Of a DNA stretch of 64,000 nucleotides, positions 47,885 through 61,928 are shown one piece after another (positions within the stretch are counted from its first letter, which is position 1; each line of letters opens with the position of its first letter). The position numbers and the translations under genes are program-made. The DNA is taken from assembly GCA_013399875.1 (NCBI GenBank), contig VXAZ01008185.1, positions 631 to 64,630 on the forward strand, written 5' to 3'. This DNA is from Gymnorhina tibicen. Lineage: Eukaryota; Chordata; Aves; Passeriformes; Artamidae. The notes under the pieces were generated by a model. The model saw only the letters and a program-made list of their open reading frames with translations. It made no database searches and was not told the DNA's origin.

Positions 47885-50800
47885 TGGTTTTTGGAATCAG
47901 CAATGTTGCAGTAATTATTATTGATGGCATATGACTGAAACTGCCTGAAATGCGGTGTTCTGATAAACACTCAAGACTGAAGAATTGTACGATTGATTTG
48001 TGCCTTTTCTTCTCCTCCTACATCTTCATCGATTCATTAGTTCCATGGGGCTTGCTGTAGCCAAAGCAGGAAGGGAACATGGAATATTGCAATAGTATTG
48101 CGATATAAACCTGGAAGTTCATTAAAACAGTTTAAAGACATTTTAATTAATGAATAATAAATTACATTTTTATAGGAAAAATACAAGAACTACAAATGCT
48201 CACAGTGATTTTTTGAAAACAGCTCAGAAAAAAACCAGTACTTTTATGCTAAAAAGGAAGAATACCTAACCTGGGGTTATTCCTAAAAATCCAATCATGA
48301 CTGGGAGGTGAGTAAAATCTAACAAAATAAGCAGATTAAAATTCTTGTGAAAAAGCTGTTTCTAAAGGAAATATGAGAGCCTTAAATAATCTGATAGCAA
48401 TATTAGAGAAAATACTGAGAATGTTAACCTATTGAGAAATACATTATTTCCTAACAGAAAAAAAGCTAAAAAATTTTTTAATTATCCTCAAAACAGTAAA
48501 TGTGGGGAAGAGATACAAAAGAAATTAAATGCTTATCAGTGTAGTAATTTTCCTGCTTTTAGTTAATGACATTGAAAATACTGCATGATGCCCAACACTC
48601 TGGTTTATGTACCCCAGTGCACTTGGAATGGAAAAATAAAAAAATAAGTATTTAATTAGATAATGGCAACAGCATAAAATAAATAATAGACTACAGATAT
48701 ATTCCATATAGTATATATTATATTGCAAACTGTATCACAAAAGAACTATGATGAATGTAAAATTTCATGAGAAAGAAAAAGAGAAAGAATGCATACACAC
48801 ACAGCCTGAACATTTTTGCCCAATACACCTGAATAGAACACCAAGTAACTGAAACTGAACTGTTACTGAAACAGTAAACAGTAAACTGAATAAAACTGAA
48901 CGTATCACAAAGAAGAGAATCAAGAATCGTCTAGACGATAAAGAATTCATTCTAAGTATAATGGGTTTAATAAAGAACTAATCCTAATAGACCTGTTTTT
49001 AATTTTTTGATGTGATTATAGAAAAGCCTACACAGTGGACCCTTAGTTCCATTGCCTGAAGTAGGAAATCATGCCTGCCAGTGTATCTTCGAGGGATCAC
49101 TGTCAACAGTGGCTTTGCTATCACAACATTCCTACACAATGAGCTGATCTAACATCTCACCACTGCTTAAAGGTAGAGTTTCCTTTTTCTCCACTCCTTG
49201 CTACCCAACATACATTCCCAACATCTGACTTTTACTGGGTGACATGTTTGTGAGTGTTCCCTGAGCTGATTCATCTGAATAATTTGGTAGAAAACTAAGC
49301 TAGGAGAAAAAAGTGGATAGTTTTTTGCTGGATTAGCAAGCCAAATCACCTTACTCTCGTGTCAGAGGAACAGGAGAGATGACACAAGAGGCTGCAAAAT
49401 GAAGACCAGGGAGAAAAAAAATTATAAACAGTCAAGATTTCTAGGCAGCAGCAAAGTGTAATATGAGCTCATCTGCTCATGGAACCATACTTGCAAAAAG
49501 GAGGATTTACTGCTGCTTTGGAAGCTGGTGGAAATGCTTCCTGCAAGGTGCACACACATTAATGAGAGGGATGTCTCCTCCACTCTGGAACAAGACAACT
49601 ACAAAGAAACTCAATCTATGTAAAACTCTGGAGAGCTCGATAAATCATCTGAATGCCCCATTAAATCCTATTCAAAATTGCTAATTGCCTGAATTCTATC
49701 TAGTCCAGTAAATATTAAAAGCTGGCTCAGTAGTTCTGAAAGAAATTTAATTGAAGCAAGTGGAATTAAATCCAGTGGCCTCTGGACCAAGTCTGCAGGG
49801 TACATCATTAATACCCATCTAGAGCTGGAAATTTTCCAAAATATTTCATTATGCAGTAATTAGTCTAGAACAATTTTTTCTTTTAAAGTTCTTTCACCTT
49901 AAGTCCATATGGGAACACACCTAGGAGGGGAGCATTCACATAAAGATAACTTTTCTAGAATAATTATACTTTGAAAAAATCTAAAATGCAAACAAAATCA
50001 CGTAAATATTCCTTTTAAATATGTCTGCATAAACATGTCCTGCAGTATAATGGATTTACATGTAATGCACGAAGTTATCTTCATGACCTTTTCTCAACTG
50101 TTGATATTATATATGAATAAAATAATTTACATACAATCTCTACAAGCCTTGTTTAGTCTATTATATACAAGGCCACACCCCATTGCTGCTCACCACTGCT
50201 GTTACCACTCTCACAATAGTAATAGGTAATTTTTTTCATTCCCTGCTTTACAACACATAGACCCTACTCTGCACATTTGGCCTGCATTTCCTGCTTGCAG
50301 ACTGTATAACCTTACATTGAGCTGTAAAAAAATAAATTTTTTGGAACGCATGTAATAGTTCAAACAAGCCATGTAAGGAAGCCTTGGGAAATCACAAAAC
50401 TAAGCAACTTTATCACCAGGAAATAGCCTATACCTTACTGAAAATTACAAATTTTGCTTTATAGGAAGAGTAATTTTTGGAAATTTCAAAGTAAATGTTA
50501 TATTTTAGTATTTAAATACTTTGAATTTAGAATCTATAAGAATTAGAGTATTCACTCAGAGTGTTTTTCCCGTCAAACAATCATTAGAAAAATAATGCAG
50601 AATTTTCAAAATTTGCATTAAATTAAAAATGTATAAAATTCAACTTTTTGAATAGAATTTTTTACATTAATTCCAAAAAATCTGTATCATATTCAACCTT
50701 CACAAAAAAAATCAAAAAAGCAAAATACAAAAAGTACCAAGCAAGCAAAAAACAACCAACAAAAAACCTACTTCAAAAGAATATCTGTTTCCTTGTAATT

Positions 50801-52415
50801 CTTAGTAAAATTCAAGCTAAAGCCTATCTGTGGTAGATGACCTTTCACCATCACAATGATTACTTCCAAAAATGGCTAACTACGTAGGGCTGCCTCCTGT
50901 TAGCTAAATTCAGGTGCAGGTACAAGGCTCCTTTCACTTTTTTAGAGCAGCTGTTCCTAGAAAGCGATTAACCTGAAGATATGCACATAGTACATAAACC
51001 TATATGACAATTATTGCAGTGTCCTTATTAAAACTGATGAAGTTTTATGTATTATAAGTTAAAGAAGAATCTTGCCAGAGACTACATGGCTAAAATGTGA
51101 TTTAGATTACATGGCTAAAAAATGTTTTTCTTAGATCTTTTAAATTATAAGCATCCTTAATTTTCTTGATACATAAAGTAAATCAGATACTATCTCACTG
51201 TCTTCAAGGAACAAGGAAATGCTTAGTGAAAATAGAGACCATAACAGCAGACACGTATTAAGTGAACATAATAGATTTTGAGCCAGTTGGCTGAAATTAC
51301 AATTATTTTGTGTCTTCATAAATTACTCCATATGAAGATCTTCTGAGACTTTAGAAATATCAATGAAATGTATTTCGACTTTAAAAATTGGATTGCTGTC
51401 CCTTATCTTACATGGAGTCTCACTTATCAGAGCACAGATTAATGATTTTAAACCACTTACCAGTAGAAGTTCAATTAAACCAAAATGCAGACAAGATTTT
51501 AGAGCCCTTCTGGAATTTACAGGCCTACTAGTTTAAAGAAATGCAAATAATTTACAAACAGACTGGACAAACACTGGAAAAATCAAAATCACATTAAAAA
51601 TATTAAACTAATAGTATATTTATTCCTAAGGAACTTCTAAAGTTTTAAAAATGTACTTAGGCAGTCTCTTTCCATTTTCAAGAACTGAAACTTTCTTAAG
51701 TAGAAGACACTACAGATCCTCTTTACACAGAAAACGTAAAAATTTTATTCTATTCCAAATTACAAACGGAGACGAAGCTTAAACGTAATGCTAGGAAAAA
51801 TATGGCTTGTTCGGGTTTTTTTCATTAGGATCAAAAGACATACTTTTTCCCAAAACTGACACATCACTTTGTCTAAAATTATCCACACTTCCAAAAACCT
51901 CTTCAACTCCTATAAAGAGTAATGTAATAGAACGTCTGGCTAATCCAAACAGCATAATACAAGTAGAATTACAATGACTGCAGTTCAACTGATGCTAACT
52001 CTTAACTTTCTGGAAGAAATAAAGACACAGATGAATATTAAAATTCACCGCAATTTTAATCAGTAATATGCAAAAAAGGTTGTGACTGTCTGATATGAAA
52101 TAGTCCTTGACTTTCATAATTCTTAAGCACTTTCTTTTATCATTTTGCTGACGTATGTTATATTTTAAAATCAGAAGGATAATGGATGTGCTTCTTAAAC
52201 TGTAAATTGGGTTTTATATCAGAGAGCTGTCAGCACCACGACAGGTTGACCTGACAGTGGTCTTGCATTTGCAGCTCTCCTTCATGGCTGCTTTTCAAGG
52301 TGATAGGTCAATCTTTAGAAATGTACAGATTTCTTGATCCCTCAGGAAACATCTTAGAGTCCTAATATTTACTGCTTCTATGATCTTTGTAACAGTTTGA
52401 AAGCAGAGCTATCCT
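47885..52415. other. AT-rich unique intronic DNA, nothing recognised
   Basis: No exon, transposon or RNA gene was recognised. A less AT-rich block around 49640-49870 contains NKX-like CAAGTG and several ATTA cores. The 65-codon minus frame at 51791-51988 has no recognised family. Confidence 0.5.
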
Positions 52416-52419
52416 TTAC

Positions 52420-52472
52420 CACATATATATTGTTATTAATCAAGGGCACATATATTGTTATTAATCAAGGGC
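52420..52472. repeat. Short tandem duplication, about 25-bp unit
   Basis: CATATATTGTTATTAATCAA followed by GGGCA occurs twice head-to-tail. Confidence 0.8.
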
Positions 52473-52528
52473 ATTTAAGTTTTGGGAAAATAATATAAAT
52501 TAAAATATATTAGATTTTTCTACTTCCT

Positions 52529-52855
52529 TGTGGATACAGAAAAGGCTGTTAGAAGGATTTTTCCAGCTTCTTGCAGTGTTCTGTGCGAATCTTTTCTTTC
52601 TCATACAAACTATGAAAACAATAAGATGTTTTTCTATAACTATCTGAACACCTGGTGTTTGTCTGAGTCTTGTTATGGTACACTGGTGGAATGGATGTTT
52701 TAACACTTCACCCAATCACCCTGAGGGGTGGATGGAATACTGACCAATATTCTTGTGGGATTAAGACATATAAGTGGACAATTAATTAATTAAATATCAC
52801 ATTTTCCTGCTGACTGCATTTAGATTCATTTCCTCGTCTCTGCAATACTGCCACA
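52529..52855 (-). mobile_element. Solo LTR, reverse orientation, same family as the LTR at 60294-60622
   Basis: The minus strand runs from TGTGGCAGTATTGCAGAG (52855) to TTTTCTGTATCCACA (52529), 327 bp, TG...CA. It is flanked by CTTCCT (52523-52528) and CTGCCT (52856-52861), a 6-bp target duplication with one mismatch. It aligns by eye along its whole length with the LTR at 60294-60622. A 6-bp duplication suits class II (ERVK/alpha-like) elements. No internal region is present. The frame at 52500-52715 is fortuitous. Confidence 0.85.
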
Positions 52856-52869
52856 CTGCCTCTAGGGTA

Positions 52870-55800
52870 AACATCAAAATTCAGGAGAAATGGTTACTGT
52901 TACTGATAACTGCAAAACAAAACCAAACATTTTTAGTGAATGACACCTTTGATTTCACCCATTTTAAAATGATGAGTGGATTTAGAGAGCAACTTAGCAT
53001 AAACATTAAGACTTTCCTTTTATTTAGGATGTGTAGCTTCAATGAAATAATGAAAACCAAAGCTCAGAAGGTAATGGTAGTTCCAGCAAAGTACTGGAAC
53101 ACCCTGAATTCCCATCTTTGTTCAACAAGTGCTGCTCTGCCACAGTGCCTCACCTTACATACTCATTAATTTCTTTGCTGTGCTGATTACTCCAAACCTA
53201 ATGATAGTGTTTTTTAAACACAATGTTTCATAAATCTACTCACACTGTATAAAGACTGTTTTGTAGGTATTATTAAATTTGATTGATCATAATCTCTTGA
53301 AGGCTACTGGTATCAGTCTGCTGATGATACTGCTACATAATACAACATGGATGAAAGGAAAAAAGTCCTGAGAAAACTGAGAGCTAATTATTACAGAACC
53401 TGCTTTCTGCTCTGTTTTGCAGACTTCCTTGCTTGGCTTACATAGCTACAGTAACGTTTCAAATCTACTTACATAGAGTATGCTGTTTGGGTTGTTACTA
53501 CTAAAAAAAAAAAGAATTGTGATTCTTTTAGCATCACATTGTGTTTTTCTACTGCAAAAAATTTATTAAAACTACTTTCAAATATGTACTTGAAATTCAT
53601 AAAAACAAATGACATGGCAAATGCAGTAGTGACTGCTGACTCTTCTGACATGACTCTTCCAACCAAGCTCTAAAACAATATATATTCTCAACAACATTTC
53701 TGTTTGCAATCAACAGAAAAGACAATCATAATTTATTTTAATAACTGATAACGTAAGTGTTCACGCTTACTGTGAAAATTATTTATCAGTATATTTTCAA
53801 ACTAAAAACCAATAAAATATACACTGTACTTAAATTATATTTCAACATTTTGTCTTGCAGTGTTAAGTATTTAACAAAGTGAGAATAATAGAATACTGTT
53901 CTTTGGGGCTGAAAATACTATAGTAAACCTGTTGTAACAATTTGGCCTTCTTTTTCAACTAGCAATTATAAGTTTGCATTTCACTGAGGGGGAAATTAAT
54001 GTTAACTCTGCTTTGAGATGAGATAAAAGAAACTTTGAAATACACTCAAGTAATACAGTAAGTAAATTTGTTTGCATCCATTTCAGGATGTCACCACTCT
54101 TCTAACTAAAATGTATTTTAGCATGTTCAAAGCTGTAGGGCCACAATAGCCTTATTCTTGCTGCAATGTTTTCTTTTCCTCTCTTGCCTTCTATCTGGCT
54201 ATGCTAAACTGTGTTCATGCACTAAGTAATGAAAAAATTATATTCATGTTCAGGGAAAAGAGGGATTACACTTCTGCCAATTTATCATGCTAAAACAGCT
54301 CCTCTCGAAAGCAAAAGCTAAACTCCTTTCATTGTTGTCACTTTCCCATTTGACATGAAAGCAGTAGAAAAGGTTAAGAATATATGTGTACATATGGAGG
54401 CTCTTGTGAGATGTGAACCTGAATCTCTTCTAGAGAATCCAACCTAGACTTTTTGCTTGTTAGCCAAAAGCCTCTAAACACTAGCTTATTAGATAGAGGA
54501 TGGCAGCTGTTGCACTGGCACAGGAGCAAGTCCCAACTTCATTTGTTCAAAGAATACTGATAACTGATTACTCTCTGAAAAAGATCTTTCAATCTTTTAA
54601 CTTCAAATGAATGAGGGTACCTTCCTGCACTTGTAAGCCAAAGATGACAAATATAAGTTGATGTGATACCATACAATATCATATGCTTCATATTTCCTAT
54701 TGCAAGAGGCACCTATTCAGAACATAAGTTTCATGTTTTTATGGCAGTTATCCTCAAGGTGCTATACAGGGAGCTTAGTGACTAAGCTGTGGATTCCATG
54801 TTCCTCCTTGGGGAACAAGAGCCTAAAATTCAGGATTGCATTGCATACCCATTATTGAGATTTGCAAAGCCTCTTGACAATTCAATGCCTAATCAAACAG
54901 CTGGTACCAGGCTCAAGAGGCAATGAAAAACCACAGGGGTTTTGAAAAAGAAATGTTATACAATCATCATCACAGGGTAAACCTGACTCAAGACCAAGGC
55001 TTTATTGTTGGAAAAGTGCCAATCGGTTATATTTCTCTTGTGACTGGATTGGGAAGAATAAATCCCAGTAACATATGATTACAATGACATTTTACATGTG
55101 AGGATAAGTCACGTCATGCCACACCAAATTAAGAGGAAATGTTTAAGTGAATTGTGTATTTTATGGCAGCTTACCAAATACAAAAATCTATAGAAATCAG
55201 CATTAATCTTTCATAGGTTTGCATAAATCTCTACCAGGATCATCCCAGTTAAGCTAATCACAGAACTTTAAGAACAGTAACTGCATTAGGAAAAAAAATC
55301 CTCTATTTTATTCTTTGTGCTTTTCTAGATCTACTAAACTTCATAATTATGTTCTGATTTACAATTTTTTCATTGACGTAACATGCATCTCAATATAGGA
55401 CATATAATTAGCCTTCAAGAAGCTTTCAAGAACAGATTTGTCTGCATGACTATTTGAAGAATTGCTATAAAACAGCAAGTTGAAATTACATCTACAGAGT
55501 AACTGAAGTTCATTCTTTCTCATGGAGAGATAAGTGAATAGCTACACTGAGATATTAGAAGTAGCAAAATTCAGAATTAATGAAATAATCCTTATTTTTT
55601 CTGACTCAACACCTGAGAATGTTGTATCAAAAGAAAAAGCCATTCAACAGTCAATTGTTCAGCACCCTCAAGACACCAAGTATTCATAAAAGTGAAAAAT
55701 ATTAATTTAAGGATGTTTGCAAGATTTATTTTGAATTTTTTAGAGACAGTGAAACATCAGAAAAACATTTCATTTTTCAAAACAATTATTCTTAACAAAG

Positions 55801-58800
55801 CAATAATATAACCAAACCAGTGATTCAAAACCAGAGACAGTCATATGTCTCAAGCCTTGAGTTGCATAGTTGTTATTATGCATGTTGTTAACTTTTGAAA
55901 CCTTTATAAATTAAGGCAATACCATGTATTCAAATACGGAGATATGCATGTTTGCCTCCTTCTTGGAAAATTAGGTATATATACTTAATTTTTAGTCTTA
56001 CAATAAAATGTCAAATAAAATTAAAAACTACATAAATATAAATACATATTCAGCTGAGTTATGTCCATTTATGACAGTAATTTATGTGGTTAACATCTTA
56101 ATTTAAAGAAATGTGGGTGAAAATTGAAAGGACATTGCTCAAATTAAAAAAAAAATCCAGCATCCAGCTTATTTCCAGATACATATGAACAAGTTTATTG
56201 CTCTTTCACATGATAGCTAGTTCTGAAACCTTCCAATTCTCTTCAGCTCTAAACAGTGGAAAACAATCCAGCATTGGGATTCTTGTGAGGATTTCCTTGT
56301 TATCATATGAATAATCTGTCCTAAATTCTCACACACACACACATATATATTGTAAGCTGGTTAGGGCTATTAACTAATCTTAGAACACTAGCTCAAGACA
56401 ACAATTTTTTTTTATTAAAACATTCCAGTGTGTTTGATGAGATGAAAAATAAAAGTTGAAGTTAGACTTCTCAAAATAAGTTGATCCAAAATTGAAATTA
56501 TCTACATTTGGAGGATAAAGATATAACTAATGAAAGTTTAGTCAAGGTTCAGTTTTTCAAAAATTAAATTTTCAAAATTCTTTTCTAAAAAGAAATGCTT
56601 AAGCTTATATTCCATTTCAGTTGCCTCTTTTTAGAAGTAATCATTTTAGAGAAAATTTAGTTAATCATTTAGTTAGAAATTTAGTCAATCAAAATTTTAC
56701 ATAAGAATTTGTCATAACTATTTTTAAGACCCCAAGAATTCTCAGCATATAGACTGCATATGAAATTTTCAAAAATCAACATTTGTAAAACCCACATAAT
56801 TTAATTTTGTAAGTGAAGGTTTCAACAACTGCTTTTTCTCACTCAAGCTGTAATATAAATATATTTTGCATTAACAGAGAAGCAACAGAAGAAAAAAACC
56901 CTGTTGATTGTAACAGTAATTACTTATTGCTTCTTGATAGCTATAAAAAGAGTACAGTAAAGAGTAAAGCATAGATGCATCCTATGTGCTTTATTTATTT
57001 GTACAGCTTCAAAAAACGAATGCATTTGAAACAATTAAATATACTTTAGCCTTAATAAATTTGGTGAGAAATCTTACAACTCTGAATTTTAACCACAGAA
57101 AAAGCATCAGCACCGTAGTTTTCCTGATTAGCTAGCCCTTTGGTATGTTACAGAGTCCTTTAAGGGCAAGTTTAAACACTTCTACAGTGGCAATATAGCA
57201 AAATGAATTGTTCAATAATAGGGAGAATTCCTAACTGGAGTTTCCTACTGTTTTGTATTCTCCTCCATAGTACCCAACACCACAATAATCTCAGCTCCTT
57301 TAACATTTCTTATGACCTTGCCTTGCTCATAGTTTCTTCAGCTTTACCTCTCCCCCTTTAGAAACTAGGTTTAAAAACACAAAACATTTTTGTGGAAAGA
57401 AGGATGGAAAAACAAAAAAGTAATCTGGAAGCATTTAAGAGTGCGTAAGCAATGTAGCATGTCATATTCTTTAAATATGTGCTAAAGGAGTCCCTTTTGC
57501 AGACAGAGTAAAATGAAAGTCAAACATCCAGCTGACTGAAGAGGCAGAAGGAAAATGCTACAATATTAAAAACAGTCAGAAGGGCTTGAGTCATAAGAAA
57601 GGACAGGTAACTCACAGAAGCTTTTCTCTTAGTTCTCAGTTTGCTTCTTTAGACCTACTAAACAGAAACAGAACATGATATGTGAACAGGATTAGCCAGG
57701 AGAATATATAGCAAAAATAACATGAATCATAATGAGAATTAGACAAAATGAAAAAAAATCTCTACGCTATGAAGAAGTCGGCAATCTTTGATGGAATGAA
57801 CATGCAAATTTGATAATTATTATCATGTGATAATTATAAGTCTAATTTGCACACAGTAAAGGATGTAAATATAAGGGTAGTCATCACCATAAGGAGTTTG
57901 AGTTACATTAGTTTTATATAAAAGGAATTCTGTTGTATTATCTAAATTTTCTTTTCTTTATTGCACTTATCATATTAGAATTTTACAACTATATGTTCTT
58001 GTCTTCATTGCATGCATGGACACAACAATGGTAAAGATAGATATACACTATATTAAACATTATTGGTTATGAACAGTATTTTCTGATCAAATAGATTTTA
58101 GCACTCCTGCACAATAATTTAGCAAAATAAAATGCATCTAACATCCTATAGATTTCTAAAATATTATTTTCCCAGATATTTGCTGATTAGATTTCATCAC
58201 ATTTGTTCACATACAGTGATTGAGCAAAAGATTTTAATGTTGCAAAATGAAGCAGTAATCTAAACCCAGCAGATTTAATACTGTGCATGCAATCTCATTT
58301 CTGAGTCTTCCAAATTTATCCTGAGGACTAAATAATAAAAGTTACTGGAACATTATTAAAAATTATAGCACACTATGAACACACAAAGAAGCAGTAATTA
58401 AGATACCATAGGCAATGCAGAATCTGGAATTTCCTAATTTTGGTATGCTTTATAGTATTTGTTCCTATGTGCTCTTTTAAAGGAATAAGCAAATAAATAG
58501 TTCCACCCTTGGCAAGTGGAACAACTCCCTCCAGTCTCTTTTTCTCCTCTACCTCTCATTATCTTTGTTGGAATATTAAGATGCCTTCATGTCCTTGTGT
58601 GGTGTTTGTGTCAGAGGCAGAGAAGGAGGAAGAAAAGAAGGGAAACTACATGCCAGAAATAAATGCCTGGACATGGGGCAACATTTACCAGGAATAAGAA
58701 CCAAGCTTTATGTCTTCTGCAGACATTCTGCTGTTTTGTCAGGGGTAGGATAAAGCCAAGTTCTGAAAATGGGACAGCTTGGGGTTTTTTTGGATCCAGT

Positions 58801-60030
58801 CCCACCCCTCCCAAAATACAGCAGGTCAGAGGGCTCTCAAGCATTCACTTTGGCTGAAGGGTCTGGTCTGACTCCAAATTTTGATGCAGTATTATTCTGG
58901 TAGTTGGCCACAGTTATTCTGGAAGTAAGAAAGGAAATCCTAAAATTCAAGTTTATATATCAGCCAAAGCTGAAGAGAAATTCATGTTACAGAACACACA
59001 CTATAGCCTATAGGGTTTACTTACACCAAATTAAAGAACTGCTGCAAACACTGTAGATGTGACAATTTATCAAAAAAAGAATGTAAGAATCTACTAAAAT
59101 GGTAAAAGTTATGCCATCTAAGTATTAGGGTTGCTAGCAACGCCCGTATTAGCTACCAAGCTATGCTATGAAGGCTGTAAGGGGAGTGAACACAAGAAAT
59201 ACTGCCATTATGAACTCTCACTTTCAAAAATTGCTAAGTGGGAAAAGCAATCTTTGGGCTAAATTTTTTTATACTAATTCTATCCTAAAAGGTTAAGCTC
59301 TTTAAAAATACTTACAAATTATCTCTGCAGATCCATATAAAAGAATTAGTTATGTCTGCATGGTAAAAAATAATGATAAATTTGCTTTAATATTGCATAC
59401 ATATTTTCTCATTCTTGTTTATAAAAATGCCTTAGATTGTTTGTTTAAATTATGACATATCCAAATGGTATGAAAACAGAATTTGAGAAATGTATCAAAG
59501 TAACTTAACTGTGAATATACCTATCTCTTCATGAAAATACAAGAACACAAAGTTATTTATAACTGTACAGATGTCTGTATCAAGTAACTGTGTAACTACA
59601 TGTATATACAATTCAGTTATGTATATACATACATAATATTAAACTCAACTAGAGATGTTAAATATGATAGACCTATGCTGTGAACATCCTCCACTGTGAA
59701 CAGAAGGGTTATCACAGCACGTATTAGCATACTCTGTACCAGCTTTCCCTGAGCTGACACTGAGATGGAACTATCAGTAGCTCTGCAATTTCTGGCACAG
59801 AAGTATTCATCCAGATTCCCCAGTACTAATCACAGTAGCTTCTCTGTACTGAACTTAATGCCACAACAGCACAAAGTTTTATATTCCTGCTCATGCTGAA
59901 ACCAGACATATACCATGTTTACAGACAAATCCTCAATATCCCAAACAATTTTTAATTTATATCAAGATCTTTGATGATCTGGGTTCAAATGGACACCTAT
60001 GCTTGTACTTAGCTCATCTGGCTTCTACAA
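52870..60030. other. AT-rich unique intronic DNA with simple repeats
   Basis: A short CA/TA dinucleotide run lies at about 56330-56350, and small palindromes near 57815-57840. A moderately GC-richer block lies around 58500-58870. No exon, transposon or RNA gene was recognised. Confidence 0.5.
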
Positions 60031-60293
60031 GGAAAATGAAGATGTTCATGGGCTTAGAAGTCTACATATCTACAAGTCTATGGGGCTGGGTGGATTCACC
60101 CCAGACTACTGAGGAATCTAGCAGAAGAGTTCACCAAATCACTCTCCATCATTTATCATCAGCTCTGGTTAACTCAGGGAGCCCCAGATGACTGAAGGTT
60201 GGCCAATGTGATGCCCATCTACAAGGACTGGAAGGAGGATCAGGAAAGTACAAGCCTCTCAGACTGACCCCAGTACCAGGGACAGTTATGGAA

Positions 60294-60622
60294 TGTTGCA
60301 GTATTGCAAAGACCAGGAAATGAATCCAAACGCAGTCAGCAGCAAATTTTGATGATTTAATTAATTAATTGTCCACTTATATGTCTTAATCCCATAAGGA
60401 TATTGGTCAGTACTCCATCCACCCCTCAGGGTGATTGGATGAGGTGTCAGAACATCCATTCCACCAGTGTACCATAACAAGACTCAGGCAAACACCAGGT
60501 GTTCAGATAGTTACAGAAAAAACATCTTATTGTTTTGATAGTTCACGTGAGAAAGAGAAGATTCACACAGAACACTGCAAGAAGCTGGAAAAATCCTTCT
60601 AACAGCCTTTTCTGTATCCGCA
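60294..60622 (+). mobile_element. Solo LTR inserted in CR1, with 6-bp target duplication
   Basis: The 329-bp element runs from TGTTGCAGTATTGCA to TCTGTATCCGCA and is flanked by perfect ATGGAA repeats (60288-60293, 60623-60628). The flanks are CR1 sequence that is continuous once the LTR and one repeat copy are removed, so the LTR is younger than the CR1. It is homologous along its length to the reverse-oriented LTR at 52529-52855. Confidence 0.92.
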
Positions 60623-60759
60623 ATGGAACATCTTAAGTGCATTCACACGGCACACGCACAACAAACAAGGGAGCAGGCCCAGCCAGCACAGGTTTAGGAA
60701 AGGCAGGTCCTGCCTGACCTACCTGATATCCTTTTATGACCAGGTGTCCTGTCTAGTAG

Positions 60760-61092
60760 ATGAGGTGGTTGTTGTCCACCTGGACTTTAGTCAAGCCTTT
60801 GATAGTCTCCCATGGCATTATCCTGGAAAAACTGGCAGCTCATGGCTTGGACAGGTGCACTTTCCACTGTGTTAAAAACTGGCTCGATGGCCAGGTCCTG
60901 CGAGTGGTGGTCAATGGAGTGAAATCCAGCTGGCAGCTGGTCACTAGTGGTGTTCCCCAGGGCTCAGTAATGGGACCAGTTCTGTTTAACATCCTTACTG
61001 ATTATCTGGATAAGGGGATTGAGTGCACCCTCAGTAAGTTCGCAGATGACACAAAGTTGGGTGTGAGTGTTGGGTCTGCTGAATGTAGGTAG
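60760..61092 (+). pseudogene. CR1 reverse transcriptase fragment
   Basis: This 110-codon open stretch carries the central RT palm motifs ([30 protein letters not shown]). It would prime reverse transcription of CR1 RNA at a nicked target, but it lacks the endonuclease and the rest of ORF2 in frame. It is repeated, with about 2% difference, at 61500-61740. Confidence 0.85.
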
Positions 61093-61498
61093 GCTTTGCG
61101 AAGGGATCTGGACAGGCTGGATCAATAGGCTGAGGCCAACTGTATGTGGTTCAATAAGGAGTGCTGGGTCCTGCCCTTGTGCCACAACAACTCCATGCAG
61201 TGCTACAGGCTCGGGGCAAAGTGGCTGGAAAACTGCCTGGCAGAAAAGGACCTGGAGCTGCTCGTCAACAGCTGGCAGACCATGAGCCAGCGTGTGCCAA
61301 GTGGACCAAGACGTCCAGTGGCATCCTGGCCTGTATCAGCAATAGTGTGGCCAGCAGGACAAGGGAAGTAATCGAACATGGCACTGTTCTCTTGGCACTG
61401 ATGAGGCTGCACCGAAAGTCTTTTGTCCAGTTCTGGGCTCCCACTTCAAGAAAGACATTGAGGTGCTGGTGCAAGTCCAGAGAAGGGCAATAAAGCTG

Positions 61499-61499
61499 N
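61499..61499. other. Single undetermined base at a probable contig join
   Basis: A lone N separates copy A of a CR1 segment (60852-61498) from copy B (starting 61500). Confidence 0.9.
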
Positions 61500-61863
61500 C
61501 AGGTGCACTTTCCACTGTGTTAAAAACTGGCTCGATGGCCAGGTCCTGCGAGTGGTGGTCAATGGAGTGAAATCCAGCTGGCAGCTGGTCACTAGTGGTG
61601 TTCCCCAGGGCTCAGTAATGGGACCAGTTCTGTTTAACATCCTTACTGATTATCTGGATAAGTGGATTGAGTGCGCCCTCAGTAAGTTCGCAGATGACAC
61701 AAAGTTGGGTGTGAGTGTTGGGTCTGCTGAATGTAGGTAGGCTTTGCGAAGGGATCTGGACAGGCTGGATCAATAGGCTGAGGCCAACTGTATGTGGTTC
61801 AATAAGGAGTGCTGGGTCCTGCCCTTGTGCCACAACAACTCCATGCAGTGCTACAGGCTCGGG

Positions 61864-61928
61864 NNNNNNNNNNNNNNNNNNNNNNNNNNNNNNNNNNNNN
61901 NNNNNNNNNNNNNNNNNNNNNNNNNNNN
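61864..61928. other. Assembly gap, 65 Ns
   Basis: In the matching copy A the same interval is only about 5 bases (GCAAA at 61216-61220), so the gap length is an overestimate. Confidence 0.9.

Noticed and set aside
51791..51988. 65-codon minus-strand frame with fairly ordinary amino-acid composition
   Set aside because: No family recognised and no convincing splice or poly(A) context; not a PACRG exon.
56327..56350. CA/TA dinucleotide run as a regulatory or Z-DNA site
   Set aside because: Too short to support more than a simple repeat.
57810..57842. Inverted repeat around TTATCATGTGATAA
   Set aside because: Only about 7 uninterrupted base pairs; expected by chance in AT-rich DNA.
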